A stretch of DNA of 8,864 nt from positions 1-8,864 of the forward strand of contig JAQVGK010000114.1 of the NCBI GenBank assembly GCA_028696755.1, read 5' to 3'. A model generated the notes under the pieces. It had not been told where the DNA came from. It made no database searches and worked only from the letters and a program-made list of their open reading frames with translations. Positions 1 through 7,687 of this stretch are shown here, piece after piece (positions within the stretch are counted from its first letter, which is position 1; each line of letters opens with the position of its first letter). The position numbers were made by a program, and so were the translations under genes. This DNA comes from Bacteroidales bacterium (GTDB taxonomy: Bacteria; Bacteroidota; Bacteroidia; Bacteroidales; ML635J-15).

Positions 1-1517
1 AATATCAGGTAACATTTTCAGCACCCGGTTACAAATCAAAAACCATTGATGTTTTAATAAATGATTATCAGGTGACAATCTTGGATGTCGAACTTGCAAA
101 TTTGGAATATGTTGAACCGACAGCAAATTTTGAAACTGAGATTCAATCAACAGAGTGCAATCCTGCTATAGCATTTATAAATACTTCGGAGGCTTCTACT
201 GGAACAGATTTTCTTTGGGAATTTGGAGATGGCTCAACATCAGATGAGTTTGAACCAATTCATTCCTATGCTCAAAACGGAACATACACAGTAAAATTAT
301 ATGCCACAAATACGTTTGGAACAGATTCACTAATCAAAGAAGAATATATCAACATCAATCTTACTCCGTTAACAAATATTCCTTCTTATGCAGTTTGTGC
401 GGCTTCGGGTGTTGTAAATGCAGATCTTGGTTTAAGTGGAACTTTCAATTGGTACTCTGATGCTTTTGACGAAACACCGTTTCACACAGGTACAACATAT
501 ACAACTCCAGAGCTGAGCGAAAATACCACATATTACATTCAACAGATGTTCCAAGGTTCTGAGTTCAACGGTGGTGAAACAGACAATTCGGAGGGTGGTA
601 GTTATGTAACTAATACAACAGATAATTATTTAATTTTTAATTGCACTCAGGAATGCACCTTACAAACCGTAAAAGTTTATGCAGATGGAGCAGGAACTAG
701 AACTATATATTTAAAATCTTCTATGGGACAAATTCTCGAATCATCCGACATTTATATTGAAGATGGTATGCAGATTATCGAGTTAAACTTCGGCATTCCT
801 GTTGGAACAAATATGCGTCTAGGTTGCTCCCCAACTGCAAATCTATTTAGAGGATCGGTTGGAATTTTCGACAACTTTGATTTTCCATATTCTATTGGTG
901 GGGTTATTGAGCTGGTAAGAAGCAACGAAGTTTGGTGGGGCGATGGCACAAAATATTATGCCTATTTTTACGACTGGAACATTAAACTTCCTGATTGCTA
1001 CTCGGAGCGCACGCCGCTTAATATTTATGTGAACGAAGAAGCCGTAGCGGGATTTAGTTATTTAGCAAATAATAACACTGTTGCATTTACCAACACCTCG
1101 ACTGGAGCAGACTCATATCAATGGGAATTTGGCGATGGAACTTTTTCAGTCGAAACAAATCCAGTCCACGAATACTCTTTACCTGGTGAGTACTCGGTTA
1201 AACTTTCAGCAGAATCGGATTGCGGAGCCGATGAGTATACGGCAACTGTAATTGTAAGCACGGGAATTGACCAAAATCAAGTTAATTTATGTTCAATTTT
1301 CCCAAATCCTGCAAACAGTTTTATTAAAATCCAGTCGCAAAAACCAATTTCCGAAATTGCTATTTATGATTTGAGCGGTAAGCAAATCCTAAAAATTGAT
1401 GACCTTTATAAATTAAATTCAGAAATAAATATTTCCGACCTTCACCAAGGAGTATATTTTATAAAATTAATATCATCAGATAAAGACATTACAGTTACCA
1501 AACTTACTAAGTTTTAA
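1..1517 (+). CDS. C-terminal part of a T9SS-exported modular protein, probably an M14 carboxypeptidase paralog (5'-truncated by window edge)
   Basis: The frame is open from the first full codon at position 3, so the true start lies upstream and the GTG at 72 is internal. The first visible residues (YQVTFSAPGYKSKT) align with the end of the transthyretin-like domain of the next gene (YNVTFSKTGYASKT), followed in both by LDVEL. Modules in order: PKD (about 117-359, WEFGDG at 216), an Ig-like CHU_C-associated domain (369-1031) interrupted by an insertion of about 145 residues (549-989), a second PKD (1041-1259, WEFGDG at 1122), and a T9SS type A sorting domain (1278-1514, with FPNPANSF and GVYFIKL). 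The sorting domain implies export across the outer membrane and surface attachment or release. The peptidase domain itself is not visible; it is inferred from collinearity with the downstream gene. If the upstream part differs, this could be another T9SS cargo with the same tail. The next gene starts 11 bp after the stop. Confidence 0.9.
   Translation, partial: YQVTFSAPGYKSKTIDVLINDYQVTILDVELANLEYVEPTANFETEIQSTECNPAIAFINTSEASTGTDFLWEFGDGSTSDEFEPIHSYAQNGTYTVKLYATNTFGTDSLIKEEYININLTPLTNIPSYAVCAASGVVNADLGLSGTFNWYSDAFDETPFHTGTTYTTPELSENTTYYIQQMFQGSEFNGGETDNSEGGSYVTNTTDNYLIFNCTQECTLQTVKVYADGAGTRTIYLKSSMGQILESSDIYIEDGMQIIELNFGIPVGTNMRLGCSPTANLFRGSVGIFDNFDFPYSIGGVIELVRSNEVWWGDGTKYYAYFYDWNIKLPDCYSERTPLNIYVNEEAVAGFSYLANNNTVAFTNTSTGADSYQWEFGDGTFSVETNPVHEYSLPGEYSVKLSAESDCGADEYTATVIVSTGIDQNQVNLCSIFPNPANSFIKIQSQKPISEIAIYDLSGKQILKIDDLYKLNSEINISDLHQGVYFIKLISSDKDITVTKLTKF
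549..989 (+). other. Domain-level feature: copy of the inserted beta-rich module in the upstream paralog
   Basis: Corresponds to the module at 4295-4720. Shared landmarks in the same order are GGSYVTN, YLIFN, a VKVYA strand, IPVGTNMRLG, FPYSIGGVIE and YYAYFYDW. The flanking Ig-like halves are also conserved (TTYYIQQ before, DCYSERTP after), so the insertion point is the same. This copy has extra cysteines (an NCTQEC segment and a later GCSP) absent from the downstream copy. Confidence 0.65.
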
Positions 1518-1528
1518 TTTTTATTACT

Positions 1529-4500
1529 ATGAGAAAATTTACAGCGGTTTTATTGTTCGTTATTATTTCGGGTTTTGGCTTCGCGCAATTTGTAAGCCCA
1601 GAAATGGAATTTGCGCAAAATAAGTTGAACGAAAGAGGGGAATTTTATTTTACATTTACATGCTCCAATAAAGAGTTGTTATTAGATCTGTCAGAAATAA
1701 TTTCTATAGACAATGTTAAGAAAAGCACTGTATATGCCTATGCTAATAGTGATGAGTTTGCACAGTTTTTAAATTACAATTTAGATTTCACCCCCGTCTA
1801 TAATTATTACGACCAACCCAAAGCCCTAACAATGGCCACAACGGTTGCTCAAATGGCTTCATGGGATCGTTACCCAACACATGCTGTTTATTTACAGATG
1901 TTAAATAATTTTGTCGCCAATTATCCAACCTTGTGTCGGCTAGAAACAATAGGTACTTCAATAAATGGTTGGCCAATAATGTGTTTAGTGATTTCAGATA
2001 ATGTGTCAACAGATGAGGATGAACCAGAATTTTGGTGGTCAAGCTCTATGCATGGAGATGAGACTACAGGAATAATTATGAGTTTGAGATATGCCGATTA
2101 TCTTCTTAGTAATTATGGTTCAATTTCACAGGTTACCAATATTGTAAATAATATTGAAATTTACATCAATCCAATGTCAAATCCTGACGGAACATTTTAT
2201 TTGTCGTCAACTGGAACATCAATAAGTTCTGCAAGAAGAAACAATGCTAACAATGTTGATTTAAACAGAAATTTTCCAAGAATGGATGGTGGTACTGTGA
2301 GCAATCAAAACGAGATTCAACTTATGATGGATTATGCATCTGCTCATGACTTTGTAATGTCTGTTAATTTTCATGGAGGTGCAGAAGTGGCAAACTATCC
2401 CTGGGACACCTATACATCTTCGGAAAAAATGACGGCTGATGACACATGGTGGCAACTCGTAAGTCATGTGTATGCAGATAACGTAATATCCGTTAGCGGA
2501 GGCGCTTCATTTACAGACACATATTCTGATGGTGTTACTGAAGGAGGTGATTGGTACGTAATAACTGGAAGTAGACAGGATTACATGAATTATTTTCAAG
2601 GAATTCGAGAAATAACTATGGAAATATCGACTGACAAAAATGTTGAAGCTGAAAACCTTAATACCTATTGGAATTATAATCGTCAAGCAATGCTTAATTA
2701 TACTGAACAGGTATTGTATGGATTTAGAGGCATTGTAACTGATGCTTGTACAGGTTCTGCTTTGTCGGATGTAACGGTTGAAATTTCTGGGCATGATGTT
2801 GATAATTCTGAAGTATATACATCAGCTCCGGTCGGCAATTACCATAGACCCATTTATGCTGGCACTTATAATGTTACTTTTTCAAAAACAGGTTATGCTA
2901 GCAAAACTTTACCTGTAACTGTAATAAATAATCAGAGTACAAGGCTAGATGTTGAATTGATTCCAGATGGTACTGCTATACCAAATTTTTCAGCAACACC
3001 AACAAATATTGTAGCAGGACAATCAGTAACATTCACAAATACCACATCGGGGACTGTTACATCAAGAACATGGACCTTTGAAGGAGGAACTCCAGCAACC
3101 AGTTCTGCTGCAAGTCCAGGTGCTATTACATACAATACCGCTGGGGTTTATGACGTAATATTATCGGTAGTCAGCAATGGCTGCACAGTCGAAGAACATA
3201 AAGTTGATTACATAATCGTTAATCCAGCAATTCCACCAGTTGCAAATTTTTCGGCATCAGCAACAAATGTAGCTCAAGGTACAACAGTTGTGTTTACCGA
3301 TTTAAGTACAAACGGACCAACATCATGGGCTTGGGTTTTTGACGGAGGAACACCAGCAAGTAGCACTACTCAAAATCCTTCAATTGTTTATAATACTCCT
3401 GGCACATATACAGTTAGCCTTACAGCAACAAATGCCTATGGCTCGGACGACGAAGTAAAAACAGCTTATATTACTGTTACAGAGGCTGACTTACTTATGT
3501 CGAACGGAACATCTACCCGTTGCAGTGGATTATTTAAAGATTCGGGTGGAGATGCAGCTTATGCTAACAATCTTAATTATACACATACAATATATCCATC
3601 TACTCCGGGCGCATATGTCAGATTATCATTCACATCTCTTGATCTTGAGCCAAACGGAGCAAGTTGTTACGATTACATCACAATTTACGATGGGGAATCA
3701 ACTGCTGCTACAGAAATTGGCACATATTGCGGAACAGATCATACCGTAATAGGTACATCTGGTGTTGTTACCTCAACAGATGCAAGTGGTGCACTTACTA
3801 TTGTATTCTCATCTGATGGTGGAGTAACTGCTGCAGGATGGGTAGCAGACATTTCATGTTATTCACCAACCGACCCACCAGTTGCTAATTTTACATCAGA
3901 TGTTACGAGCACTTGCACAGGAATAGTTCAGTTCGAAGATTTATCAACTGGTGCTACTGGATGGTCATGGGTCTTTGGTGATGGAAATACCTCAACTGAG
4001 CAAGACCCTCAGCATACTTATACGGCAAATGGAACATATACTGTTGAATTAACAGCAACTAATGCATACGGAATAGATGTTCATGAGATTATTGATATGA
4101 TTGTAGTTGATATGCCAGTAGCGCCAACAACGACAGGAGCAAGTGCCTGTGGACCAGCATCTCTAACATTATCAGCCTCTGGAGCGGGTACTCTAAATTG
4201 GTTTGATGCAGCAATTGATGGAACCCTTGTTAATACAGGAACAAGTTTAACCGACAACTTTACATCAACTACAACATATTATGTTCAATCCGAAATAGAC
4301 AATTTCTTAATCGAAAATGTTGGTCCTGCCAATAATACAATCGGAGGCGGTGGTTATTTTACAAATACAAACATTCATGGATTACTATTTAATGCTGAAA
4401 CTGACATTACAATAGTCTCGGCCTACATCTATGTTGGAGCAACTGCTAATAAAACAATAACTGTTAAGGATAGCGACGATCAAACCGTTGCAAGTGTTAC

Positions 4501-6910
4501 TGTTAACGTACCAACTGGTGGTGCACGAGTTACTTTAAACCTTGATGTTCCTGCTGGAACAGGTTACAAATTATTAGGACCAGCATCGCCAAATATGTAT
4601 AGAAATAATTCTGGTGCTTCGTACCCATATTCAATAGATGGTGTTGTTTCTATTACAGGTTGTACAGCGACAGACCAAGCATTTTACTATTATTTTTACG
4701 ATATTGAGGTTGAATACAATAATGCTTGTACTAGCTCCAGAACCCCTGTAACAGCAACAATAAATCCAATTCCAACAGATGTTACCGTTACTGGTGGTGG
4801 AACACAATGTGGTGGAACAGCAACATTAAATGCAACTGGTGGAACAGGTGGAACTATTTACTGGCAAAACACAACTAGCAATGGTACAAGCACTGCAACG
4901 GCATCAACATCGCAATCAGTTTCAACAAGTGGAACATATTATTTCAGAGCACAATCTGCCGAAGGTTGTTGGGGTAATCAAGGCTCAGCTTCTGTAACAA
5001 TAAATTCAGTTCCAACAGCCGTTACTGTTAGTGGAGGTGGAACACAATGTGGAGGTTCAATGACTTTAACAGCTTCGGGAGGAACTGGCGGAACCATTTA
5101 TTGGCAAGGGACAACATCAGGTGGCACAAGCACTACAACAGCGAGTTCGTCACAAACGGTATCTGCAAGCGGAACATATTATTTTAGGTCTAGATCTGCG
5201 GAAGGATGCTGGGGCCCAGAAGGTTTGGCAACTGTTACAATCAATCCATTACCAGGAGATGTTACAGTTTCTGGAGGCGGAGTTCAATGCGGAGGAACAA
5301 GAACTTTAACTGCAACTGGCGGAACAGGTGGTACGATTTATTGGCAAAATACAACAAATAACGGAATAAGCACAACCACAGCATCTTCCTCTCAAGCGGT
5401 TTCATCAAGCGGTACTTATTATTTCAGAGCAAGAACAACAGAAGGATGTTGGGGGAATCAAGGTTCCGCTACAGTAACAATAAACCCCGCAGTTAGCGTA
5501 TCTGTTTCGACAACTCCCGAATCTGCACCAGGAGCGAATGATGGAACTGCAACAGCAGTTATATCAGCTGGCACAGCTCCTTATTCAATCACATGGCAAC
5601 CATCTTACATTGGAAATCCAATAACAGCACTAACAGGCGGAAACTATTGTGTTACAGTTCAAGATTTCTATAACTGTACAGCCACAGCTTGTGGTACTGT
5701 AAGTACAAATGGAGCAGCCCCTGTTGCCGATTTTAGCGCAGATGTTACCGAAGGTTGCGATAATATCACTGTTTCGTTTACAGATGAAAGTGCTAATTTC
5801 CCAACTTCATGGGCATGGGATTTTGGCGATGGCGCAACATCAACCGAACAAAATCCTGTTCACGAATACACAACCGTTGGAGGCCATACGGTTAGTCTAA
5901 CTGCAACAAATTCATCTGGAAGTGATGATTTGATCTTAAATTATTATATTTATGTTGGCGAAACTCCGACATTAGAATTAAGTATGACACAAGAAACTCT
6001 TGCAGGTAATGATGGAAGTGCGACAGTTGTAGCAACTGGAGGAAGTATGCCTTATATAGTTGAATGGAATAATGGATTTAATAATTTCACAATTAATGGG
6101 CTAACTGCTGGTGAATATTGTGTAACAGTAACAGAAACTGGCAACGATTGCCAAGCCTCTGCATGTATTGATATTACGCAACAAGCATTACCTGCTCCTA
6201 TTGCTGATTTTGTTGCAGACGATACCGAAGCTTGTCTAAGCTTGACTGTAAACTTTACAGACTTAAGTACTAACAATCCAACAGAATGGCTGTGGGATTT
6301 CGGCGATGGAGCAACATCAACAGAGCAAAATCCAACTCATACTTATTCAACTATTGGCGTTTACACAGTTTCGTTAACAGCAACAAATGCAATAGGATCA
6401 GACCAAGAGGTAAAAGCAGATTATATTTCTGTTTATGCAAAACCAGCACTTTCTTTCGAAGTAACAAACGAATCTGCTACAGGCATGAACGATGGTTCTA
6501 TAGAATTAACAATTACTGGAGGAGCTGAACCATACACAATTAACTGGTCGAACAGCGAACATACTTTAATAATTACAGATTTAACTGCTGGAGTTTATTC
6601 AGTTGCAGTTATCGACGACAATGGATGTATGAGCACAGGTAGTGCCGAGGTTCAGGTAGCTTCACAGATTTCGCAAAATTTAAAAACAGAAATTATAATT
6701 TATCCAAACCCATCGAATGGAATATTTACAATTGAAGCAAACGAAAGTATTACAAGCATTCAGATAATTGATGCTACTGGGAGAATTTGTAACGAAATCT
6801 CGGCTAGCGATACAAAAGTAAATATCTCTACTAATTTGGTTTCGGGAGTATATTTTGTAAAAGTTAACACAAGCGAAAATTCTGGATTATTTAAAATGAT
6901 TGTTCAATAA
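1529..6910 (+). CDS. Giant T9SS-secreted M14 zinc carboxypeptidase with PKD, CUB, Ig-like and SprB repeats
   Basis: Complete 1793-residue protein. Signal peptide 1-20 (ends GFAQ), then a propeptide-like region 21-105. M14 domain about 108-397: zinc ligands H175 and E178 (HGDE) and H282 (NFHGG), substrate-binding N246-R247 (DLNRNF) with R236/R237 upstream, and general-base E365 (TMEIS). All match carboxypeptidase A/D positions, so it should be active, removing C-terminal residues from peptides outside the cell. A transthyretin-like domain (398-478) follows, as in the CPN/E subfamily. Then PKD 483-565 and 570-651, CUB 655-777 (C665, C713, C734, C777), PKD 783-860, Ig-like 865-1078 with an inserted module, three 80-residue Ig-like repeats 1081-1320, SprB 1322-1392, PKD 1397-1477, SprB 1480-1549, PKD 1557-1636, SprB 1639-1710, and a T9SS type A sorting domain about 1716-1793 (IYPNPSNG, GVYFVKV). 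The ATG at 1529 is chosen because it gives the signal peptide; no Shine-Dalgarno is seen. Substrate is unknown; the tail modules suggest binding to matrix, glycan or cells. Confidence 0.96.
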   Translation: MRKFTAVLLFVIISGFGFAQFVSPEMEFAQNKLNERGEFYFTFTCSNKELLLDLSEIISIDNVKKSTVYAYANSDEFAQFLNYNLDFTPVYNYYDQPKALTMATTVAQMASWDRYPTHAVYLQMLNNFVANYPTLCRLETIGTSINGWPIMCLVISDNVSTDEDEPEFWWSSSMHGDETTGIIMSLRYADYLLSNYGSISQVTNIVNNIEIYINPMSNPDGTFYLSSTGTSISSARRNNANNVDLNRNFPRMDGGTVSNQNEIQLMMDYASAHDFVMSVNFHGGAEVANYPWDTYTSSEKMTADDTWWQLVSHVYADNVISVSGGASFTDTYSDGVTEGGDWYVITGSRQDYMNYFQGIREITMEISTDKNVEAENLNTYWNYNRQAMLNYTEQVLYGFRGIVTDACTGSALSDVTVEISGHDVDNSEVYTSAPVGNYHRPIYAGTYNVTFSKTGYASKTLPVTVINNQSTRLDVELIPDGTAIPNFSATPTNIVAGQSVTFTNTTSGTVTSRTWTFEGGTPATSSAASPGAITYNTAGVYDVILSVVSNGCTVEEHKVDYIIVNPAIPPVANFSASATNVAQGTTVVFTDLSTNGPTSWAWVFDGGTPASSTTQNPSIVYNTPGTYTVSLTATNAYGSDDEVKTAYITVTEADLLMSNGTSTRCSGLFKDSGGDAAYANNLNYTHTIYPSTPGAYVRLSFTSLDLEPNGASCYDYITIYDGESTAATEIGTYCGTDHTVIGTSGVVTSTDASGALTIVFSSDGGVTAAGWVADISCYSPTDPPVANFTSDVTSTCTGIVQFEDLSTGATGWSWVFGDGNTSTEQDPQHTYTANGTYTVELTATNAYGIDVHEIIDMIVVDMPVAPTTTGASACGPASLTLSASGAGTLNWFDAAIDGTLVNTGTSLTDNFTSTTTYYVQSEIDNFLIENVGPANNTIGGGGYFTNTNIHGLLFNAETDITIVSAYIYVGATANKTITVKDSDDQTVASVTVNVPTGGARVTLNLDVPAGTGYKLLGPASPNMYRNNSGASYPYSIDGVVSITGCTATDQAFYYYFYDIEVEYNNACTSSRTPVTATINPIPTDVTVTGGGTQCGGTATLNATGGTGGTIYWQNTTSNGTSTATASTSQSVSTSGTYYFRAQSAEGCWGNQGSASVTINSVPTAVTVSGGGTQCGGSMTLTASGGTGGTIYWQGTTSGGTSTTTASSSQTVSASGTYYFRSRSAEGCWGPEGLATVTINPLPGDVTVSGGGVQCGGTRTLTATGGTGGTIYWQNTTNNGISTTTASSSQAVSSSGTYYFRARTTEGCWGNQGSATVTINPAVSVSVSTTPESAPGANDGTATAVISAGTAPYSITWQPSYIGNPITALTGGNYCVTVQDFYNCTATACGTVSTNGAAPVADFSADVTEGCDNITVSFTDESANFPTSWAWDFGDGATSTEQNPVHEYTTVGGHTVSLTATNSSGSDDLILNYYIYVGETPTLELSMTQETLAGNDGSATVVATGGSMPYIVEWNNGFNNFTINGLTAGEYCVTVTETGNDCQASACIDITQQALPAPIADFVADDTEACLSLTVNFTDLSTNNPTEWLWDFGDGATSTEQNPTHTYSTIGVYTVSLTATNAIGSDQEVKADYISVYAKPALSFEVTNESATGMNDGSIELTITGGAEPYTINWSNSEHTLIITDLTAGVYSVAVIDDNGCMSTGSAEVQVASQISQNLKTEIIIYPNPSNGIFTIEANESITSIQIIDATGRICNEISASDTKVNISTNLVSGVYFVKVNTSENSGLFKMIVQ
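4295..4720 (+). other. Domain-level feature: about 140-residue beta-rich module inserted in an Ig-like domain
   Basis: Residues about 923-1064 of the large carboxypeptidase. The host Ig-like domain has its first conserved Cys at C874 (SACGPAS) and its second at C1067 (NACTSSRTP), 193 residues apart. In the three uninterrupted Ig-like repeats just downstream the equivalent Cys spacing is 53. The extra residues lie between the TTTYYVQ strand and the closing CTSSRTPVTATI strand. The insert begins near GPANNTIGGGGYFTN, passes through an IPVG/VPAG-type segment and SYPYSIDGVV, and ends at YYYFYDIEVE. A related module occupies 549-989 in the upstream gene. It looks like a beta-sandwich, possibly carbohydrate- or ligand-binding, but the function is inferred from composition only. 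Confidence 0.7.
4769..5488 (+). repeat. Three tandem 240-bp units encoding 80-residue Ig-like repeats
   Basis: Units are 4769-5008, 5009-5248 and 5249-5488, each exactly 80 codons in frame with the carboxypeptidase. Each encodes VTVxGGGxQCGG, GGTGGTIYWQ, GTYYFR and EGCWG in the same order, with two cysteines 53 residues apart (C1094/C1147, C1174/C1227, C1254/C1307) that could form one disulfide per unit. The pattern fits the Ig-like domain family that accompanies CHU_C-type sorting domains. Many differences between units are at third codon positions, for example in the codons for GGTGGTIYW, which points to older duplications kept alike at the protein level. Confidence 0.85.
5492..6658 (+). 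repeat. Alternating SprB-PKD-SprB-PKD-SprB modules
   Basis: Within the carboxypeptidase tail, SprB-type repeats start near 5492, 5966 and 6443, each with an (N)DG(T/S) motif, a GG/GTxPYxxxW core and a GxYxVxV strand near the end. The NDG motifs fall at residues 1337, 1494 and 1654, giving a period of about 157-160 residues. Between them lie two PKD domains sharing WDFGDGATSTEQNP (residues 1430-1443 and 1589-1602). The corresponding DNA is alike but not identical. SprB repeats are named after the gliding adhesin SprB of Flavobacterium; here they are attached to a peptidase. Confidence 0.8.
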
Positions 6911-6931
6911 ATTTTAAGTAAATCGAAATTT

Positions 6932-6959
6932 GAGAGCGGTGCAAGCCGCTTTCTTTTTT
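6932..6959 (+). terminator. Intrinsic terminator after the carboxypeptidase gene
   Basis: The segment GAGAGCGGT-GCAA-GCCGCTTTC folds into a 9-bp stem (6932-6940 with 6945-6953), including two G-U wobble pairs, closed by a GCAA (GNRA-type) tetraloop. It is followed directly by a run of six T (6954-6959). It begins 21 bp after the stop codon of the peptidase gene and has the form of a factor-independent terminator on the + strand. Confidence 0.8.
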
Positions 6960-6966
6960 ATATTTG
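6959..6966 (+). promoter_or_regulatory. Candidate Bacteroidota -7 promoter element for the barrel/DUF4159 pair
   Basis: TATATTTG is an exact match to the Bacteroidota -7 consensus TAnnTTTG. It touches the end of the terminator T-run and lies 13 bp before the ATG at 6980, so a transcript from it would have a leader of only about 5-10 nt. There is no TTTG at the usual -33 distance; the nearest (6929-6932) is 26 bp upstream, which is too far. Position between a terminator and a gene is the main support. Confidence 0.45.
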
Positions 6967-6979
6967 CAAAAAACAAAAC

Positions 6980-7684
6980 ATGAAAATAATTTTCAGATTA
7001 TTTTTTATTTTTCTCCCGATGTTGTCGCTCGCACAACATCCATCTGAAACTGTAAAAGATAAAAATCTTTATGGTTCAGAAACAAAATGGTCATGTGCCG
7101 ACAAGCATTTTGGCTACTATTTTTTAAATTATTCAAAACCAATTCCATTAGAAACTAGCATCGAAAACGAAATCAGATCAGGCCTATTTTCAGCTGGTTA
7201 TACATATCGGCACAAGATTATTTCAATGTTCGACATAGGTGCAGAGTTATCTTATCAAAATAGGCGTAGTACAATTGATAAAAGTTCTAATTCGGTTTTT
7301 GACCCTGGAACATTTTATGATAAATTTTATACTTTTCACAATTCAATTACCGCCAATCTTTTTATAAGAATTAATCTCAAAGGAGCTGATTATCGGAATC
7401 TAGGCTATTTTGTTGATCTTGGTGCTGGATACTCCTATGCTTACAGTTATGGAAGTGGGTATATTTTAAAAAATGAATCAATAAATCAAAAAACCAGATT
7501 TAAAAGACCTTATTATCTCGATCCACTTGGCTACAACTTGTTTATGAGAGCAGGATATAACAATATTGCTGTAATTCTGAGTTGGAACGCAAGCAATTGG
7601 ATAATTGATTACAGCAATCAAAACTTAAGTTTTGATAGAAGTCCGCTAATGATAGGATTACAAATGAACTTATACGCAAAATAA
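6980..7684 (+). CDS. Outer-membrane beta-barrel-like exported protein, function unknown
   Basis: 234 residues. Signal peptide about 1-19 (hydrophobic RLFFIFLPMLSLAQ). The mature part has alternating polar/aromatic segments typical of outer-membrane strands: about 44-55, 67-80, 82-99 (FDIGAELSYQNRR), 116-133 (SITANLFIRINL), 141-163 (GYFVDLGAGYSYAYSYG), 183-209 (FMRAGYNNIAVILSW) and the final PLMIGLQMNLYA. This fits a small barrel of about eight strands, although the last residue is Lys rather than the usual aromatic. There is no sorting domain, so it is not a T9SS cargo. It follows a terminator and a candidate promoter and is 3 bp upstream of the DUF4159 gene, with which it is probably co-transcribed. 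I do not recognise a specific family, and the barrel call rests on strand pattern alone. Confidence 0.85.
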   Translation: MKIIFRLFFIFLPMLSLAQHPSETVKDKNLYGSETKWSCADKHFGYYFLNYSKPIPLETSIENEIRSGLFSAGYTYRHKIISMFDIGAELSYQNRRSTIDKSSNSVFDPGTFYDKFYTFHNSITANLFIRINLKGADYRNLGYFVDLGAGYSYAYSYGSGYILKNESINQKTRFKRPYYLDPLGYNLFMRAGYNNIAVILSWNASNWIIDYSNQNLSFDRSPLMIGLQMNLYAK

Positions 7685-7687
7685 ACA

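Noticed and set aside
72..74. GTG as the start codon of the first gene
   Set aside because: The frame is open to position 3 and the residues before 72 align with the neighbouring paralog. No signal peptide follows, although the protein has a T9SS sorting domain.
3525..3749. Alternative + strand reading frame inside the large gene
   Set aside because: It overlaps the CUB-encoding stretch in another frame and shows no signal peptide or domain. The same holds for the + frames at 5121-5309, 5709-5900 and 6286-6528.
4769..5488. Regular repeats as a possible CRISPR array or satellite
   Set aside because: Units are 240 bp, in frame and protein-conserved with third-position drift; there are no short identical repeats with unique spacers.
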